Assembly: GCA_963663845.2 (NCBI GenBank)
Contig: OY760650.2
Span: 3,038,001-3,102,000 of the forward strand
Direction: 5' to 3'
From: Versatilivorator sp963663845
Lineage (GTDB): Bacteria > Acidobacteriota > Terriglobia > Versatilivoradales > Versatilivoraceae
DNA: 64,000 nt
The notes below the pieces were generated by a model that worked only from the letters and a program-made list of their open reading frames with translations, did not search any database and was not told where the DNA came from. The position numbers and the translations under genes are program-made. This document shows positions 45,188 to 53,520 of the stretch, one piece after another; within the stretch, counting starts at the first letter, position 1, and each line of letters opens with the position of its first letter.

Positions 45188-47269
45188 ATGAGAAGTCGAA
45201 GCCGTTGCGTACCGAGCTGTTGGATTCTGCTGCCCGGAATGGCGCTGGCGCTGGCGGTTGCAGCCTGCGGCCCGCGCAGTCAAGGGCCGACCGAGATCCT
45301 CTGGGACCGCTGGGGAGTGCCGCACATCCATGCCGTCGACTCCGGGGAGTTGTTCCGGGCCTTCGGATGGGCCCAGATGAGGAACCATGCCAACCTCATC
45401 TTGCGGCTATACGGCGAGGCGCGGGGCCGGGCGGCGGAGTATTGGGGGGAAACCCACCTGGCTTCCGACCGCTATCTGAGAACCATGGGCGTGCCCGAGC
45501 GGGCACAGCACTGGTACGGAGCGCAGAAGCCACGGTTTCAGGGGTACCTGGACCGGTTCGTGGAGGGAATGAACGCCTATGCGCGCCGGCACCCGGAGAG
45601 CATCGATCCCGAGTTGAAGGTCGTGCTGCCCCTGGACGCCACCGATGTGCTGGGTCACTTGCAGCGGGTGATCCACCTTTCCTTTGTCGGAAGAGAGATC
45701 ACTTTCGGAAGAGCCGGGCAACCGGTCCCGGGGTCCAATGGATGGGCCATCGCCCCCTCGCGTTCGGCCGGGGGCAACGCCATGCTGCTGGTCAACCCCC
45801 ACCTGCCCTGGAGCGGGCTCTTCACCTGGTTCGAAGCCCAATGGAAGGCTCCGGAGGTGGATGCCTACGGCGCCACCCTGGTCGGAATGCCCATCCTGGG
45901 GCTGGGGTTCAACGATCACCTGGGCTGGACCCATACCACCAATCCGATGGATGGCATCGATCTGTTCGAGCTGACCCTGGTGGAAGGCGGTTACCGCTGG
46001 GATGGAGCCGTCAGGGCCTTCGAGACCGAGACCCAGTCCATCCGGGTCCGCCAGCCGGACGGAACCGTTCGCCGGGAGACCCTGACGGTGCGCCGCTCGG
46101 TCCATGGCCCGGTCCTGGAGGTCAAGGGCGACAAGGCCATTGCGGTTCGGCTGGTCGGTCTGGATCAGCCCCACCTGTTCGAGCAGTACTGGGACATGAT
46201 CCGGGCCAGGAGTCTGGGGGAGTTCGAATCGGCGCTACGGAGACTGCAGATCCCGATCTTCAATCTCATCTATGCCGATCGGGAAGGACACATCCTCTAC
46301 CTGTTCGGCGGACGGACCCCTGTCCGCTCCCGTGGCGACTGGCAGGATTGGCAGGGAGTGGTCGCCGGAGACCGGCCGGAGTTGCTCTGGACCCGGACGC
46401 ATCCCTACGAGGAGTTGCCCCGGGTGGTGGACCCCTCCAACGGATGGGTGCAGAATGCCAACGATCCGCCCTGGAGCTCCACCCTCCCTCGGCTGCTGAA
46501 TCCCGGCGATTTCCCTGCCTATCTGGCCCCCCGTGGACTGCGTTTCCGTGCTCAGAGATCGGTGCGCATGCTGGCGCAGGACCGGAAGATCGACTTCGAA
46601 TCCTTGAGCCGCTCCAAGCACTCCACCCGGGTGGAGGTGGCCGACCGCATTCTGGACGAACTGACGGCCGCGGTCGGCTCGGGGTCGAGCGAGTTGGCGC
46701 GACAGGCGGCTCGGGTGCTGGCGGATTGGGATCGAAGGGCCGAGGCCGAGAGCCGGGGGGCCGTGCTTTTTGCCGAGTGGGTTCGGATTCTCGGCGCCGG
46801 CATGTTTGCCACGCCCTGGCGGGAGCGAGCGCCCCTGTCCACGCCCAAGGGGCTGGCTGATCCCGCCGCCGCCGTGGCCGCCCTGGAGAGAGCCGCCCGC
46901 CTCACCCGGGACCGATTCGGCTCTCTGGACGTGCCTTGGGGAGAGGTCTATCGCTTGAGAGTGGCGGGGCGCGATCTGCCGGCCAGCGGAGGACCCAGCC
47001 GCCTGGGGATTTTTCGGTCCCTGGAGTTCGCTCCGGGAAAAGACGGCCGCTTCCGGGCCCTGTTCGGCGACTCCTTCGTGGCCCTGGTGGAGTTTTCTCA
47101 ACCGGTCCGGGCGAAGGCCCTGCTGAGCTACGGAAACGCCAGCCAACCCGGCTCGCCTCACCGCGGCGACCAGTTGGCCCTGTTTGCCCGCAAGCAGCTT
47201 CGTCCGGTGTGGCGGACCCGCAAGGAAATCGAAGCGAACCTGGAATCGAGGGAGGTTCCGGGTCGCTAG
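45188..47269 (+). CDS. Penicillin acylase family lipoprotein (Ntn hydrolase)
   Basis: A 693-residue precursor. Residues 1-27 form a lipoprotein signal with lipobox VAAC (Cys27), so the protein is probably anchored in the periplasm. The A-chain begins with EILWDRWGVPHIHA. The autoprocessing site is GSNGWAIAP (about 172-180), where Ser173 would become the N-terminal nucleophile, and NPHLPW (about 203-208) holds the oxyanion-region Asn. The family hydrolyses amides such as penicillin side chains, acyl-homoserine lactones or cyclic lipopeptides; substrate is undetermined. A longer frame starts at 44801, but ATG at 45188 has GAGGAG seven bases upstream. The stop is 19 bases from the end of the convergent kinase gene. 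Confidence 0.88.
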   Translation: MRSRSRCVPSCWILLPGMALALAVAACGPRSQGPTEILWDRWGVPHIHAVDSGELFRAFGWAQMRNHANLILRLYGEARGRAAEYWGETHLASDRYLRTMGVPERAQHWYGAQKPRFQGYLDRFVEGMNAYARRHPESIDPELKVVLPLDATDVLGHLQRVIHLSFVGREITFGRAGQPVPGSNGWAIAPSRSAGGNAMLLVNPHLPWSGLFTWFEAQWKAPEVDAYGATLVGMPILGLGFNDHLGWTHTTNPMDGIDLFELTLVEGGYRWDGAVRAFETETQSIRVRQPDGTVRRETLTVRRSVHGPVLEVKGDKAIAVRLVGLDQPHLFEQYWDMIRARSLGEFESALRRLQIPIFNLIYADREGHILYLFGGRTPVRSRGDWQDWQGVVAGDRPELLWTRTHPYEELPRVVDPSNGWVQNANDPPWSSTLPRLLNPGDFPAYLAPRGLRFRAQRSVRMLAQDRKIDFESLSRSKHSTRVEVADRILDELTAAVGSGSSELARQAARVLADWDRRAEAESRGAVLFAEWVRILGAGMFATPWRERAPLSTPKGLADPAAAVAALERAARLTRDRFGSLDVPWGEVYRLRVAGRDLPASGGPSRLGIFRSLEFAPGKDGRFRALFGDSFVALVEFSQPVRAKALLSYGNASQPGSPHRGDQLALFARKQLRPVWRTRKEIEANLESREVPGR

Positions 47270-47288
47270 CCCGCAACGCGCAATGCCC

Positions 47289-49733
47289 TCACTCTTCACT
47301 CTGCGCGGGCATGCGGTAGCCGACCTGGCGCACGTTGAAAATGTACTCGGGGTTGGCCGCGTCGTCGCCGAGCTTGCGCCGGAGCCGTTTCACGTAGGCG
47401 CGCACCGACTGGGAGTCGCCGGTGTCTTTACCGCTCCACACCTGGCGTATCAGCGAATCGTAGGTCGTTACCCGACCGGCGTTGACCGACAGCACACGGA
47501 GCATCTCGTATTCGGTGGCCGTCAACTCCAGGGGACGCCCGGCCATCGTCACCAGGCGTTGCTCATAGTGGACGGCCAGATCCCCCAGTTGGAAGGGTTC
47601 GGTCGGCTCGGCAAGTCTGCGCAGGGCGGCCTGGACTCTTGCCGCCAGTTCGGTCGGCGAGAAGGGTTTGACGATGTAATCGGTGGCTCCCGTCTCCAGG
47701 GCCTTGGCGATGGTCTCGTCTCTGCCGTAGGCCGAGATGAAGATGACCGGCAGGTTGGCCAGCTCGGGCAAACGCTCCATCAACTCGATGCCGTCGGTCC
47801 CGGGCAGCACCAGGTCCAGCAGCACCAGGTGGGGTTTTTTCGTCTTGACCAGATTGGGCACTTCCCTCGGGTCGCCGGTCACCAGCGGTGAGTAGCCCGC
47901 TGCCGTGAGAGCGTCCCGCACGTAGCGAAGCGTCTGGGGATCGTCGTCCACCACCAGAATACGTCTGGGTTCGCTCCATTTCCTCGGCGAGCGGGAAGCG
48001 CTTCGAGTCCAGCCGGGCGCGGTGATGTTTCCGGTCTGCTCGGCCACCGGGATGGTGAAAGTGAACCGCGCGCCCTGATCCCTCCCGCCGCTCTCGGCCC
48101 GGATACGGCCACCGTGGGCCTCCACCAGTCCCTTGCAGATGGCCAATCCCAGGCCCGATCCCACGATTCCTCCCTGCTGATTGCGCGATCCGACCTGCGT
48201 GTGCTTCCGAAACAGGTAGGGCAGCAGCTCCGCCGACACACCCCTGCCCTCGTCGGAGACCGAAATGGCTACGTAAACGCCATCCCGCACCGCGCCCACT
48301 CGGATCGGAGAGGATGCGGGAGCGTGCCTGGAGGCGTTGGAGAAGAGGTTGTTCAGAACCTGGACGATGCGCCTCCGGTCGGCCAGCACCGGGGGCAGGT
48401 CCGGAGGCAGGTCGATGAGCACAGTGTGTCTGCCCCCTCCGCTGAGGAAGGTATTTCTGGCCTGTTCTACCAGGTTGGCCACGTTGGTCGGCTCGGGGGC
48501 CACCGACAGGGTGCCCGTCTCGATGCGCCCGGCATCCAGCAGATCGCTGATCAAGCCCCGCATGTGATCGGCCTGCTCGTCGATGATGTGGAAGAACTGG
48601 AGCATCTCAGCCGGCTCCAGAGACGGCGAGGCGCCCAGCACGGTTGCCGTCGAACCCTTGATGGAAGTCAACGGGGCGCGAAGTTCGTGGCTCACCATGC
48701 TCAGGAACTCGGCCCGCGACCGTTCCAGCTCCTCCAGCGGCGCCAGATCCTGCATGGTCACCACCAGCGATTCGACGTCTCCGTCCGCGGAACGAATCGG
48801 AGTGGCATTGATCAGTGTGGTGACGCTGCGACCATCGGGAACCTCGAGCACGATCTCCTCGGCGCGCACCATCGTCGCTGTGCTCAATTCCTGCTCCAGC
48901 GGAAATTCGTTCAGAGCGATTTCACGCCCGTCGGCGCGGCGGTAGGTAATGGTTTCCAGCAGTTGCTCCGGGGATTGGTCCGGTTGCCGTAGACCTTCGG
49001 CGATCCGCCTCGCCTCCCGGTTGAACCTCAACGGATGTCCGGTTCTGGCGCCGAACACCACCACCCCCACCGGCGAAGTTTCCACCAGCGCCTCCAAGTC
49101 CGCCCTCGCCTGCCGCTCGGCCCTATGGGTGCGTGCGTTGGCGATCGCGGCCGCCGCTTGCGACGCAAACAGGACCAGGACCTGTTCGTCCTCGCTGGTG
49201 AACTCCCCTCCGCCTTCCTTCTCGCCCAGAAAGAAATTGCCGACGTGGACATCCCGGTGATGTATGGGTGTTCCCTGAAAGATCTTCCATCGAACCGGGT
49301 CGGTGGAAAAGCCGAGTGACCGAATATAGCCGGGCAGGTCCTGCAGTCTGAGCGGTCCTGAAAGGTCCCGGAAGTGTTCGAACAACTGCAGACCGTCCGG
49401 CCAGGCCAACAGCCGCCGGTTCTCCTCCGGCGTGAAACCGGCGGTGACGACGTCCTCGACCTGCCCCGAGTCATCGATAGTCGCAATCAAGCCGTAGCGG
49501 GCGCTGGTGAGCGCGCAGGCGCCTTCGACGACCTCATGCAGAACCGTTCCCAAGTCGAGGCTGGCGATGATGCGCAGGCTGGCCGCGCTCAGCTTGGAGA
49601 TACATTCACGTAGCGTCTCGTTTTCTCGTTTCAATCTGTCGGGATTGGTCAATGTCCGACCCTCGTGCGACCCGAAGCCAAGCCCGGTCCGGGTCACCTG
49701 CCGCCTCGCTCGATGGAAACGGGGGACCTGCAC
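47289..49733 (-). CDS. Hybrid sensor histidine kinase with receiver and winged-helix DNA-binding domain
   Basis: An 814-residue protein. Order (approximate residues): GAF (50-205), PAS (212-330), HisKA with the phospho-acceptor His in SHELRAPLTS (about 350), HATPase_c with LNNLFSNASRHA and GSGLGLAICKG (about 445-565), receiver domain with LLDLVLPG (Asp about 641) and VKPF (Lys about 690), and an OmpR/PhoB winged helix (about 720-810; ELTATEYEMLRVLS, VRAYVKRLRRKLG, VRQVGYRM). No membrane segment is seen, so it probably senses a cytoplasmic signal. All steps from sensing to DNA binding are in one chain. The start is uncertain: GTG at 49733 or TTG at 49652, the latter preceded by GAGGG. An operator-like region lies upstream. 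Confidence 0.92.
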   Translation of the reverse strand: MQVPRFHRARRQVTRTGLGFGSHEGRTLTNPDRLKRENETLRECISKLSAASLRIIASLDLGTVLHEVVEGACALTSARYGLIATIDDSGQVEDVVTAGFTPEENRRLLAWPDGLQLFEHFRDLSGPLRLQDLPGYIRSLGFSTDPVRWKIFQGTPIHHRDVHVGNFFLGEKEGGGEFTSEDEQVLVLFASQAAAAIANARTHRAERQARADLEALVETSPVGVVVFGARTGHPLRFNREARRIAEGLRQPDQSPEQLLETITYRRADGREIALNEFPLEQELSTATMVRAEEIVLEVPDGRSVTTLINATPIRSADGDVESLVVTMQDLAPLEELERSRAEFLSMVSHELRAPLTSIKGSTATVLGASPSLEPAEMLQFFHIIDEQADHMRGLISDLLDAGRIETGTLSVAPEPTNVANLVEQARNTFLSGGGRHTVLIDLPPDLPPVLADRRRIVQVLNNLFSNASRHAPASSPIRVGAVRDGVYVAISVSDEGRGVSAELLPYLFRKHTQVGSRNQQGGIVGSGLGLAICKGLVEAHGGRIRAESGGRDQGARFTFTIPVAEQTGNITAPGWTRSASRSPRKWSEPRRILVVDDDPQTLRYVRDALTAAGYSPLVTGDPREVPNLVKTKKPHLVLLDLVLPGTDGIELMERLPELANLPVIFISAYGRDETIAKALETGATDYIVKPFSPTELAARVQAALRRLAEPTEPFQLGDLAVHYEQRLVTMAGRPLELTATEYEMLRVLSVNAGRVTTYDSLIRQVWSGKDTGDSQSVRAYVKRLRRKLGDDAANPEYIFNVRQVGYRMPAQSEE

Positions 49734-49766
49734 CGCGTTCCGTTGGCGTCAATGATAACACCGGAA

Positions 49767-49827
49767 TTCATAAGTTCATTTAATATTCATTATATAAACT
49801 TGAGAATATATGAGTTGTTCATATATT
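49767..49827. promoter_or_regulatory. AT-rich control region with palindrome and 11 bp-spaced direct repeats
   Basis: Upstream of the kinase gene. TTCATT occurs at 49775-49780 and 49786-49791, start to start 11 bp, the spacing of PhoB/OmpR half sites; a related TTCATA is at 49767-49772. AATATATGA (49805-49813) and TCATATATT (49819-49827) form a perfect inverted repeat with a 5 base spacer. This is a candidate promoter and operator, possibly bound by the kinase's own winged helix. Confidence 0.45.
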
Positions 49828-49887
49828 AGGGATACATCCGGGGTTTTTGGTGGAGAACGAGGGTGATAGGCGAGGCCTGGGAATCCA

Positions 49888-50160
49888 GCCCCCTGGGCGA
49901 GACATGCGGGCTAGCCCGCATGTCTCGCCAGGCCGCTGGAGGCAGGACAAGAGCAGTTTGTCTTCAGTGCCTTGATTGGCTCCATGTCAACGGCTTGCCG
50001 ACTACAGACGGCGCTGGGCATGCCCTGGCTTGTCCTTTTCCCTCCAGCGCGCCCAGGCTCCCTCGACCGTAGAAACCGCTACGCTCTTCGGTCGCGAGCA
50101 CGCGCTGGAGGGAAAAATCCTGCGCCATGATCATGCCCCCTGGGCGAGACATGCGGGCTA
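49888..50160 (+). repeat. Dispersed ~218 bp element, copy 2, between 26 bp direct repeats
   Basis: The element (49911-50128) matches 17219-17437 in reverse. A 26-base direct repeat containing CTGGGCGAGACATGCGGG flanks it at 49888-49913 and 50135-50160. The first copy continues into a perfect 34 bp palindrome (49896-49929, centre after 49912). The second runs up to the stop of the AddA-like gene. Conserved 50-codon frames in the two copies differ mostly at non-synonymous sites, so it is taken as non-coding. Confidence 0.75.
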
Positions 50161-53100
50161 ACCCGCGAAAGCCCACTCCCTCCAGCCCCGGAGCATGGGG
50201 AAGTAGAGGCCCAGGCGAATGGGGCGGGAATCCATGGGCCGAAGCAGGCTGGCGTAGGTTTCCAACTGGGCGCGGTAGCGCGCCTGCTCATTGTCGAGGA
50301 AGTCTTCCGGAGACCCGCCGGCGTGAGGTCCGGTCTTGTAGTCGATGATCCAGCGCGTGCCGCCGGCCACGAAGGTCCTGTCCAGGACATGGCGCCGAAC
50401 CCTGCCTTGGACCACCGTGGAGACGGCATACTCTCTCCGGTCTTCCTGGTGAAGTGAAAGAATCCAGCGGCCGCGTTCGTCGCCGACCATGTTGGTCAGA
50501 GCGGAAACGGCTCGGGACTGCGCCTCCTGCAGCTTCCGGCCGTCCAGTCCCTCCTGCCTCAGTGCGGCCAGCAGGGTGTCGCGGCTGAAGTGGAGACGGT
50601 CGGGCGCCCGCAGTTGCCGAAGCATGCGGTGGACTACCGTTCCCACTCGCCGCTGCAGTTCGCTCGCCCACTCGAAGGTCGGGTGGCGCGGACCGTGATC
50701 TTCGGTCCCCGGCAACTGCCTTCGCGGTTCCCAATCCACATCTCCCGGGGGAAGAGGGGGCGTCCAATCGGCGGTCAGGCGCCGCAGCGGGATGCCTGCG
50801 GGCTCCGGGGCGACGGAAGGGACCCGATCTTCTTCCTCGACCGCGTGGTCCTTCAGCCTCTCCGAGAATTCCGGTTCGACCGTTGTCCAGATCTTGGCCA
50901 GCAGGGTGCGCGAATCGGGAGATCTCAACCCGGCGCCCTTGCGGTCGAGTTTGGCGTGCCCCAGCAGATGCAGGCTCTCCCGAGCCCTGGTGGCGGCCAC
51001 GTAGAGGAGGCGCGTGTTCTCATGAACGCGCTTCTCCCGGTCGATGCTCTTCAGGAAATCGTAGAGCGGGTCCTTTTCGCCCCCAGCCTGGGGAATCGGC
51101 GCCAGCAGCAGGCGCGACCGATCGCTGTCCGGGTATTCCGTCCACCGCAGCAGGCGTGGGTCGTCGGGCCGGGCAAGCCGCCCCAGGCCCGGCAGGATCA
51201 CCGTGTCGAACTCCAGCCCCTTGGCCTTGTGAATGGTCATCAGGTGCAGTTCTTCGCCGGCTTCGACGTCGGAGGGAGCGTAAAGGCGAGCAACCTGCTC
51301 GGCGAAGCCGTTCTCGTCGAGGAGCTGCATGCCGTCGGTTGACTGCTCCAGCAGGTCCAGGCAGGCAGCGGCATCTGCGAGGTCGGCCCGCGTTTCAAGG
51401 CAGGCCGGACCGCCCAGAGCGATCCAGAGGCCCTCCACCCAGCGGCGGACCGGCAGTCGTCCCCGTCGGGCCAGGGCATCGCCGAGAAGAGGGATCAGGC
51501 GGTCGAGTCGTCTGCGGCCGTCGGGAGACAATTGCTCCTGTCTGGCGGGACTCCGAACAAGGTCCCAGACCGCGGCCGTGGCATTGCCCTTCGCCAAGAC
51601 GTCCAGGTCCCCCAACCTCAAGCCGCACCAGGGCGCTCGAAGAATCGACAGCCAGGCCAGCCGGTGGCCCGGATGCAGGAGCGCCTGGGTGAGCGACATC
51701 AAGTCCCGAACCACCGGGCGCTCGCCCAGGGCATCGATCTCCACCGCGCGAAATTTCTTTCGGCTTTGGCGAAGCGCCGCCACAATAGGGGACAAGTGGC
51801 TTCGAGCCAGCACCAGAACGGCGATCGTCCCGTTTGGGTTCCTGGACTGGGCTTCCTCGATGAGTTCGATGACACGCCCGGCTTCCTGGGACGGCGGCCC
51901 ATCGGTCAGAAACGGATGCAGGCCAACGGCCCCGCCGGGGCTGTCTTTCTTGAACGGCGCCGAGGGTTCGTAGGTCACGGCGCCGGTCAACACGTCTTCC
52001 GTTTCCGGGAAGGCCTCTCTCAGCGCGCGGTTCACCCAATCCACGATTCCGGGACTGGAGCGAAAATTCACCGAGAGCGTGAGCGGCTCCAGCGGGAGGT
52101 TGGCGATTCCGTTGGTCCGAGCGCTCAGAAACAGTCCCACCTCGGCCTCCCGAAAGCCGTAGATCGACTGCATCGGATCGCCCACCAGAAAGAGCGTGCG
52201 GCCGTCTCCCGGCTGCCAGTCGCCGATGAGTCGGGCCAGCAGGGAGTACTGGGTTTGGGAGGTATCCTGAAACTCGTCGATCAGCAGGTGCTGAATGCGG
52301 CAGTCGAGAGCGAAGGCAAGGTTGGTGGGAACCTCGTCGGTGCCGAGAGCCTCTCGTGCCCGAATGCCGATCTCGGTAAAGTCCACACGGCCTTCTTCCC
52401 GAAAGATGAGGTGGAGTTGGCCGACGGTCATGGGCAACAGGCGCATCAGGGCGGCCAGCACCTCCCACTGACCGTGGTGGAAGCCCGGCGGCGGCAGCGA
52501 CCGCAAGGCGTGCAGCCCGGCCAGGGCGTCGTCGTCGAGTTCAATCCCGCGCCACGCCTCCTTGGCCGCCCGTCCTTCAGGGGTCGGTGGGAATCCCTGG
52601 TTCTTGTTGAGTGCGTGGCGGCGGGTTCCCTGCCGGGTCAGGAACATTTCCGCCAGCCCCAGCCAAGGGGGCAGCGCCTCCAGGGCTGCGTCCGGAAACT
52701 CCGGCAGCTCGAAGCAGGCGTCCAGGGCACTGGCGCGATTCAGTTCTCGAAGGTTCCCGGCCGCGAAGCGGGCCAGTGCGACCGTCTCCGTCCTGAATCC
52801 TTCCGGGAATGCCGCCTCCACCCGTTCGAGAGCGCGCTCCACCACCCGCTCGAGGGAACGCTCCAGCTCCTTGCGCATGACGGCTGACGCCGGCCTTCCG
52901 ACGACGTGCCGCAGCCACTGGTCCCGGCTCCCCAGCATGGTGCTCAACAACTGTTCAACCGAGGCGACGTTGTTGTCGAGGTGCGCAAGGAGTTGCGACA
53001 AGGCCCCCGACAGGTCGGCTGCCGTCTGGTCGGAATCCAGCATGGCCAGCGTTCGGCGGGCCGCCTGGAGGTAGAGGCGCCCCGCGTCTTCTTCCGGGCC

Positions 53101-53520
53101 GAGCGAGGCTCCCATGCGCGAAACCCAGGGCATCTGCCTGACCAGCAGGGCGCACAGCGAATCGATGGTCTGAATGCGAAGCCGGGAGGGATGTTCGGTC
53201 AGGCGCCAGTCGAGCGTGTCGTTCTGCGCCAGGGCTGCCCGCGCCAGTTTCCAGGTGTGCGCTTCATGCGGAGTCGAGGGTTGCGGCCCTTCGGCCCCCT
53301 GGATTGCGGAAATGACGCGGTGGCGCACCTCGGCGGCCGCCTTCCGCGTAAAGGTGATGGCGACCACGGCCTCGGGCTGCTCGACCCGTCCCAGCAGCCT
53401 CAGGAACCGCTGGATCAGCAATTCGGTTTTTCCGGAACCCGCGGGCGCCTGCACGATGAACGATCGGGTGGGGTCGAGCGCCTGCAGACGCTGTTGCCGG
53501 TCCCGGACCTGTTCAATCAT
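50158..53520 (-). CDS. UvrD/RecB-type helicase-nuclease, AddA-like
   Basis: A 1120-residue protein. Superfamily 1 helicase motifs are present: Q-like start and Walker A APAGSGKTELLI (about 20-32), AITFTRKAAAEVRHRV (motif Ia), the DExx box LLIDEFQDTSQTQ (motif II), FLVGDPMQSIYGFR (motif III), and LMTIHKAKGLEFDTVILPGL (motif V). The C-terminal domain ends in a PD-(D/E)XK nuclease motif, RWIIDYKTG. It would resect DNA double-strand ends ahead of RecA loading. The ATG at 53520 is chosen because it starts the helicase domain (MIEQVRDRQQRLQALDP) and overlaps the upstream nuclease gene by eight bases, implying translational coupling. A longer frame upstream lies within that gene and is unlikely. Orthology to AddA versus RecB is not certain. 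Confidence 0.9.
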   Translation of the reverse strand: MIEQVRDRQQRLQALDPTRSFIVQAPAGSGKTELLIQRFLRLLGRVEQPEAVVAITFTRKAAAEVRHRVISAIQGAEGPQPSTPHEAHTWKLARAALAQNDTLDWRLTEHPSRLRIQTIDSLCALLVRQMPWVSRMGASLGPEEDAGRLYLQAARRTLAMLDSDQTAADLSGALSQLLAHLDNNVASVEQLLSTMLGSRDQWLRHVVGRPASAVMRKELERSLERVVERALERVEAAFPEGFRTETVALARFAAGNLRELNRASALDACFELPEFPDAALEALPPWLGLAEMFLTRQGTRRHALNKNQGFPPTPEGRAAKEAWRGIELDDDALAGLHALRSLPPPGFHHGQWEVLAALMRLLPMTVGQLHLIFREEGRVDFTEIGIRAREALGTDEVPTNLAFALDCRIQHLLIDEFQDTSQTQYSLLARLIGDWQPGDGRTLFLVGDPMQSIYGFREAEVGLFLSARTNGIANLPLEPLTLSVNFRSSPGIVDWVNRALREAFPETEDVLTGAVTYEPSAPFKKDSPGGAVGLHPFLTDGPPSQEAGRVIELIEEAQSRNPNGTIAVLVLARSHLSPIVAALRQSRKKFRAVEIDALGERPVVRDLMSLTQALLHPGHRLAWLSILRAPWCGLRLGDLDVLAKGNATAAVWDLVRSPARQEQLSPDGRRRLDRLIPLLGDALARRGRLPVRRWVEGLWIALGGPACLETRADLADAAACLDLLEQSTDGMQLLDENGFAEQVARLYAPSDVEAGEELHLMTIHKAKGLEFDTVILPGLGRLARPDDPRLLRWTEYPDSDRSRLLLAPIPQAGGEKDPLYDFLKSIDREKRVHENTRLLYVAATRARESLHLLGHAKLDRKGAGLRSPDSRTLLAKIWTTVEPEFSERLKDHAVEEEDRVPSVAPEPAGIPLRRLTADWTPPLPPGDVDWEPRRQLPGTEDHGPRHPTFEWASELQRRVGTVVHRMLRQLRAPDRLHFSRDTLLAALRQEGLDGRKLQEAQSRAVSALTNMVGDERGRWILSLHQEDRREYAVSTVVQGRVRRHVLDRTFVAGGTRWIIDYKTGPHAGGSPEDFLDNEQARYRAQLETYASLLRPMDSRPIRLGLYFPMLRGWREWAFAG

